From assembly GCA_963833675.1 (NCBI GenBank), contig CAWHYW010000008.1, positions 39,057 through 103,056 of the forward strand: DNA of 64,000 nucleotides, given 5' to 3'. Shown piece after piece: positions 59,895-64,000 of the stretch. The notes under the pieces were generated by a model. It was given only the letters and a program-made list of their open reading frames with translations. It did no database searches and had not been told where the DNA came from. A program made the position numbers and the translations under genes. Every line of letters begins with the position of its first letter. The stretch's first letter is position 1. The DNA is from DASQDN01 sp963833675 (lineage in GTDB: Bacteria; Acidobacteriota; Terriglobia; Bryobacterales; Bryobacteraceae).

Positions 59895-60565
59895 ATGCGT
59901 CTTCTGCGATTTATTCTGTTCCTCGTGCCTATGGCTGTATTGGTACGACAGCCGAAGACGTATTGTCCAAACTCGATCAGAGCGCCGCAAAATTCAGCTC
60001 AATGACCGCCAATATCACGAAGTTGAGTTACACCAAAGTAATCGACGATAAATCGACAGAGGAAGGATCGATTGCCCTTCGCAAGCTCGCCGCTCGGGAT
60101 TTGCAGGTATTAATCGATTTCAAGAAACCCGATCCAAAGACTGTCGCGTTACGCGGACAGAAAAGCAGAGATCTATTACCCCAAGCTTAAACTAGTGCAG
60201 GAGTTCGATCTGGGCAAAAGAACTGATCTAATGGATCAGTTTCTTCTGGTTGGATTCGGGACGACCGGCCAGGAATTAAAGGCGAATTATTCCATTAAAT
60301 ATGGCGGAGAGGAGACGATTGCCGGGCCAGAAGGCCTTAAGCTGGAACTAACACCAACCGTTGCTGCGCGCCGTGAGAAATTGCAGAAGCTGGAGCTTTG
60401 GATCGATAACGATGAATATTATCCGATACAGCAGAAATTCATTCAGCCCTCCGGGGACTATTACTTATTCACCTACAGGGATGTAAAGGTGAACCCTCAA
60501 TTGGGGATGAAGCATTCAAGCTTAAACTGCCGAAAGGTGTAAAGAAGGAATTTCCGCAAAAGTGA
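59895..60565 (+). CDS. LolA-like outer-membrane lipoprotein carrier family protein (frameshifted)
   Basis: MRLLRFILFLVPMAVL is a signal peptide. With frame changes near 59942, 60165 and 60505 the mature protein reads AEDVLSKLDQSAAKFSSMTA, then LQVLIDFKKPDPKTVALRGQ, AEIYYPKLKLVQEFDLGKRT, GLKLELTPTVAARREKLQKL and PIQQKFIQPSGDYYLFTYRD, ending DEAFKLKLPKGVKKEFPQK. That is the open half-barrel layout of LolA/LppX-like proteins, which carry lipid-modified cargo across the periplasm. About 223 residues. Whether it serves general lipoproteins or a special lipid is unknown. Confidence 0.7.
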
Positions 60566-60577
60566 TTAGAGACGCCA

Positions 60578-61696
60578 GTGACAGAGACGCTAACACATAG
60601 AAGCGCCCCCGGCGCCAAAGAAGAAATCGGCCCGAATGCCTTTTCTCGACTGGTCGCGCGGCCTTGCCGCTACGATTATGTTGCAAGGCCACGTATTCCA
60701 TTCGTTTGCTCGCCCGGAATTGCGCGAAAGCGGGCCCTACGTCATTTCGCAATTCATCGGCGGAATTGCTCCGGCTATTTTTCTTTTTCTCACCGGAGAT
60801 TACTTTCGCGTTCCTGATGCACGGCATGGAACGTCGGGTTGCGAGCCGCAAGGATCGCGTGATAACTGCTTTGCGCCGCGCCGGATACCTCGGTCTTTTG
60901 GCGTTCGCGTTCCGAATTCAGTTATTCCTGTTCGGCGCGCCGCACAGCCCGGCGGCGGATTTGCTTAAGGTAGACATTCTCAACTGTATGGCGTTTGCCA
61001 TTGTGACGATGGCGGGATTTGCTGTATTAAAGACGATCCAGCGAATCCATGCCGGAGTAATTGTCGGGCTGCTTATCGCGACCATTTCTCCGCTTGTCTC
61101 GCTGATTCCTCAGGACGACGTTACCAAAAATGCTCCGAATGTATCTCGCTCCTGACGGAAATTATTTTGCGTATTTTCCCTGGGCTTCCTTCCTGGCTTT
61201 CGGTGTCAGCGCCGGCTCCATCCTTCGCCTGGTGAAAGAAGATCAAATGCACCGTGTGATGCAATGGGCCGCGATACTCGGATTTGGGCTGATCATCTCC
61301 GGTCAGTATTTTTCCAACCTGCCATATTCGCTCTATCCTGCCGTGGACTTCTGGATCAACAGTCCTGGCTTGATCTTCATCAAGCTCGGAGTGATTCTCG
61401 TGCTGTTCGCGTTGACATTCCTCTGGACGCATCATGGCGCCGGGCATGGCTGGAGCTGGGTTCGTCAGCTGGGGACAACTTCGTTGCTCGTGTACTGGGT
61501 CCATATCGAACTCGTTTATGGTCGCTGGTTCGGATTCTGGAAAGAGAATCTGACGATCGCGCAGTGCGCGCTGGCAGCCCTCACGCTGATTGTGGCGATG
61601 ATCGGACTCTCCTACGTGAGAACGAACTGGGAGTGGCCGGCGCTTAGATTGGGTGACGTCTTGCCGCCAGAACCGCGCCGCGTTTCAGGCGACTGA
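60578..61696 (+). CDS. DUF1624 / HGSNAT-like membrane acyltransferase (frameshifted)
   Basis: The GTG at 60578 lies 12 bases after the LolA-like stop. With frame changes near 60640, 60800 and 61120 the reading is FLDWSRGLAATIMLQGHVFH, ISQFIGGIAPAIFLFLTGIT, LKVDILNCMAFAIVTMAGFA, then AYFPWASFLAFGVSAGSILR, ending LRLGDVLPPEPRRVSGD. The DWxRGLA start with a following His and ten or so helices match the DUF1624 domain of heparan-alpha-glucosaminide N-acetyltransferase relatives. It likely transfers an acyl group to an envelope sugar. The response regulator starts 7 bases after the stop. Confidence 0.7.
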
Positions 61697-61703
61697 GACT
61701 AAT

Positions 61704-62396
61704 ATGCGCTTCCTTGTCGTTGAAGACGAACAGCGGATTGCCGATTTCCTGAAGCGCGGTCTGGAGAGCGCCGGCTATGCCGTCGATATCGCCGCCGATG
61801 GCAAGTCCGCCATCGAACTTGTTCACGCAACGGATTACGACCTGATCATTCTGGACATGATGCTGCCCGACATGGATGGGCTGAATGTCCTCGAGAAGGT
61901 TCGGAACCGGAAGACCAGTCCGCCGGTGCTGATCCTGAGCGCCCGCGGCACGGTTGACGATCGCGTGAAAGGCCTGGAACTCGGAGCGGACGATTATCTG
62001 ATCAAGCCGTTTGCGTTCGTCGAGTTGCTGGCGCGAGTCCGTGTGCTGCTTCGCCGCGGCGCACCCACGCCGGAACGCTTGCAGATCGGCGATCTGGTGC
62101 TGGATTGTATCCGCCGCCGCGTGACACGCGGCGGAGAAGCAATCGAGCTCGCGCCGAAAGAGTTCAGCATTCTCGAGTACCTGATGCGCAATCGCGGACG
62201 TCCGCTCAGCCGCACGATGATCGTCGAGCATGTGTGGGACATGGACTACGACGGCCTGACGAACATCGTCGACGTCTATATCCGGCATCTGCGCAGCAAG
62301 ATCGACGATAAGTGGCCTACGAAGCTGCTCCATACCGTTCGCGGGATCGGGTATATGCTCGATTTGCCGGAGCAGGCCGCCAATCCTCCTGCGTAG
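61704..62396 (+). CDS. OmpR/PhoB-family response regulator
   Basis: An intact gene of 230 codons. Receiver: MRFLVVEDEQRIADFLKRGL, phosphoacceptor Asp in LIILDMMLPDMDG, switch in LILSARGTVDD and Lys in DDYLIKPFAFVE. Output winged helix: RGGEAIELAPKEFSILEYLM, IVEHVWDMDYDGLTNIVDVY and TVRGIGYML. It sits 3 bases before the sensor kinase start, so the pair is one two-component system. The receiver and output spacing are that of CusR/QseB-like regulators. Confidence 0.93.
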   Translation: MRFLVVEDEQRIADFLKRGLESAGYAVDIAADGKSAIELVHATDYDLIILDMMLPDMDGLNVLEKVRNRKTSPPVLILSARGTVDDRVKGLELGADDYLIKPFAFVELLARVRVLLRRGAPTPERLQIGDLVLDCIRRRVTRGGEAIELAPKEFSILEYLMRNRGRPLSRTMIVEHVWDMDYDGLTNIVDVYIRHLRSKIDDKWPTKLLHTVRGIGYMLDLPEQAANPPA

Positions 62397-62399
62397 ACC

Positions 62400-63880
62400 A
62401 TGTGGCGGAGCCTTGGCAACCTGCGCGGAAAGTTACACGCGGGCTCCGGTTTCGCCTGACTCTGACCTACCTCGTATTCTTCACTGATCCTGCTGTCGTT
62501 CCTCGGCCTATTCTTTCGGCAGACTCTAGTTCGCTTTACGATAGCCAGCTTCGTAACATTCTCAACGAAGAATGGGGCGCAGTGCATGGATATCTGCGTA
62601 TCGAGAAAGGCAAGGTGAACTGGTTTTATGATCGCGAAGACCCGGAAGAGGCCCTGATCGTCGATCGTCTGAAGCACATATATCTGCTCACCGATCAGAC
62701 AGGCACTGTCCTCGAAATCTCGGGCCACTATAGAGATCTCGGAGTGGAATCTCCGAAGGAGATCCGCGACAGCATTCGCAGCAAAGAAACGATTTGGAAA
62801 ACAAAGAAGGACCCTCACGGTGTCTCCTATCTCATCCGGCAAGCTTCCCTACTGGGGGAAGACGAGAAACCGTATCTTGTCGCCATCGGCCGCTCCTATC
62901 AGGAAGGCGAACGGTTGATCGAGCAGTTTACCCGGATGTATTCGATCCTCTTGCCGCTGATGATCATCACAGCAAGTCTGCTCGGCTGGTTTATGGCCGG
63001 CCGGGCTCTATTCCGATCGAGGAGGTGGCCCAGACCGCGCAGCGGATTACAGGGAAGAACCTTCGCGCGCAGATTCCCTCTCGCGGAGCCAATGACGAAT
63101 TGGACCGCCTGATCGACGCATTCAATCGAATGATCGAGCGGTTAGACGCGTCATTCCAGCAGACGAAACAGTTCTCAACCGACGTCTCGCATGAGCTGCG
63201 CACGCCTCTGACCGCGATTCGTGGTCAGCTCGAGGTGGCATTGCTCGCCGCCAAGACCACAGAGCAATATCAGGACGCCATTCTCAACGCCCTCGAGGAT
63301 GTCGAGCGGCTTTCGCAAACGATTCGGGCGCTACTGCAACTCTCTCAAGCAGAGTCAGGGCAAGTGCTCCTGCAAAAGCAGCCGATCGATCTTCCGCCGA
63401 TGATGGTCAATCTTCTGGAACAGTTCGGCATTCCCGCGGAAAGTGGAAAAGTGAAGCTAAACACGTCTTTTCCCGCGCACTGCGTAGCTGAGGTGGATCG
63501 AATACAGATTGAGAGGCTTATCTCAAACCTTGTCTCGAATGCGATCAAATACACACCCGAAGGAGGATCGGTCACCGTCGCGCTTCATGATCGTGGAGCG
63601 ATGTGGAACTGATTATTGAGGATTCCGGCGTCGGCATACCGGCCGAGTCTCTGCCCCACATCTTCGACCGGTTCTACCGCGTTCCGGGCGTGCGAGGCGA
63701 AAAGTCCCCTGAGCGCGGGCTTGGTCTGGGCCTCAGCTTCGTCGCCTGGATTGTCAGGGAGCACCGCGGCTCCATCGATGTGGAAAGCAAGCCGGGTCGG
63801 GAACGAAATTCACCGTTCGCCTGCCGAAAGGCGATGTCGGTCAGGTTGAGCATTCTCTGGCGGAAGCTGAAAGGGTGTAA
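62400..63880 (+). CDS. Sensor histidine kinase, HAMP type (frameshifted)
   Basis: The ATG at 62400 is 3 bases after the regulator stop. Frame changes near 62455, 62490 and 62520 restore RGLRFRLTLTYLVFFSLILL and SFLGLFFRQTL, the first membrane helix. A periplasmic domain follows (LYDSQLRNILNEEWGAVHGY), then a second helix (YSILLPLMIITASLLGWFMA). Near 63015 the frame changes into the HAMP (PIEEVAQTAQRITGKNLRAQ) and the H-box FSTDVSHELRTPLTAIRGQL. The catalytic ATPase has NLVSNAIKYTPEGG, then after a change near 63600 EDSGVGIPAE and GLGLGLSFVAWIVREHRGSI, and a final change near 63798. All H, N, G1 and G2 boxes are present. The signal is unknown. Confidence 0.82.
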
Positions 63881-63901
63881 CTGAATGTAACGTGTTCCTT
63901 A

Positions 63902-63915
63902 GGGGAAGCGTCCCC
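63902..63915. terminator. Short hairpin after the two-component system
   Basis: GGGGA, loop AGCG, TCCCC. Five base pairs, no T run; it lies between the kinase stop (63880) and the next start (63947). Weak as a terminator. Confidence 0.25.
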
Positions 63916-63946
63916 AACGTAGCTATTTCATCGAACAGGAGACGTT

Positions 63947-64000
63947 ATGGACAAAGGAACGGTAGAAGCCACTCGCACCCTGCGCCTGGCGGATCTGAAG
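63947..64000 (+). CDS. Unknown protein, partial at the window edge
   Basis: ATG 63947 follows AGGAGA at a good distance. The 18 visible residues (MDKGTVEATRTLRLADLK) are charged and have no signal peptide or known motif. The gene continues beyond the right edge. Nothing can be said about its function. Confidence 0.4.
   Translation, partial: MDKGTVEATRTLRLADLK

Noticed and set aside
61644..62333. 229-codon open frame on the minus strand
   Set aside because: Antisense to the OmpR-type regulator, whose receiver and winged-helix motifs are complete.

Overview
The window looks like a chromosomal segment of an Acidobacteriota bacterium (Solibacter/Bryobacter-like). I infer this from family content, not from a marker gene: an acidobacterial-type VWFA protein, an Oar-like carboxypeptidase-regulatory TonB-dependent receptor, an ECF sigma factor overlapping a Ser/Thr kinase-TPR gene, several winged-helix/TolB-like/TPR regulators, a HAF-repeat protein, and a Gram-negative envelope (OmpA, DUF481, MscS, patatin with POTRA and barrel). 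No rRNA, tRNA, CRISPR array or intact insertion sequence was seen.

Reading frames are interrupted very often, mostly by what look like single-base losses. This affects ordinary genes (adenylate cyclase, ECF sigma factor, histidine kinase) as well as relic mobile genes, while other long genes are intact (MscS, OmpA, malate synthase, IlvD). I therefore give most broken genes as one span covering all frames and state where the frame changes. Consensus indel error is the likeliest general cause; true decay is plausible around 45-49 kb and 53.5-54.3 kb.

Layout. 0-7.5 kb: an ATP/ADP-carrier-like transporter (partial), a large winged-helix/ATPase/TPR regulator, then a cAMP phosphodiesterase and a membrane adenylate cyclase side by side. 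7.5-16.5 kb: a DUF4136 protein, a winged-helix/pseudokinase/TPR regulator, a sigma-54 activator, DUF3467, an ECF sigma factor and a large MscS channel. 16.7-27.3 kb: envelope genes, namely a type Vd-like patatin, OmpA, DUF4136, DUF481, a kinase-like secreted protein, a three-gene operon of sortase substrate, sortase and VWFA protein, a BON protein and a DUF3313 lipoprotein. 27.3-33.3 kb: malate synthase coupled to a tandem alpha/beta hydrolase, then a terminase-like two-gene module. 33.4-45.4 kb: a duplicated glyoxalase-like segment, an AlbA_2/ATPase regulator, a Ser/Thr kinase with its ECF sigma factor, a HAF protein, a ToxR-like regulator and a TPR protein.

45.4-54.3 kb is the accessory zone: a broken Tat-type protein, a damaged YefM-YoeB module, a damaged tyrosine recombinase and a HicB-like antitoxin, then a mandelate-racemase-type enzyme and a TonB receptor, then a second recombinase fragment and a VapB with only a stub of VapC. 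From 54.3 kb housekeeping-like genes return: a nitrilase-family enzyme with ilvD, a response regulator, a TMTC-like membrane TPR protein, a LolA-like protein, a DUF1624 acyltransferase and a two-component system.

The best candidates for something undescribed are the sortase operon of a Gram-negative bacterium (23.1-25.4 kb), the isolated terminase module with a heptanucleotide repeat in its partner gene (31.2-33.3 kb) and the DNA-binding pseudokinase (8.3-11.0 kb).
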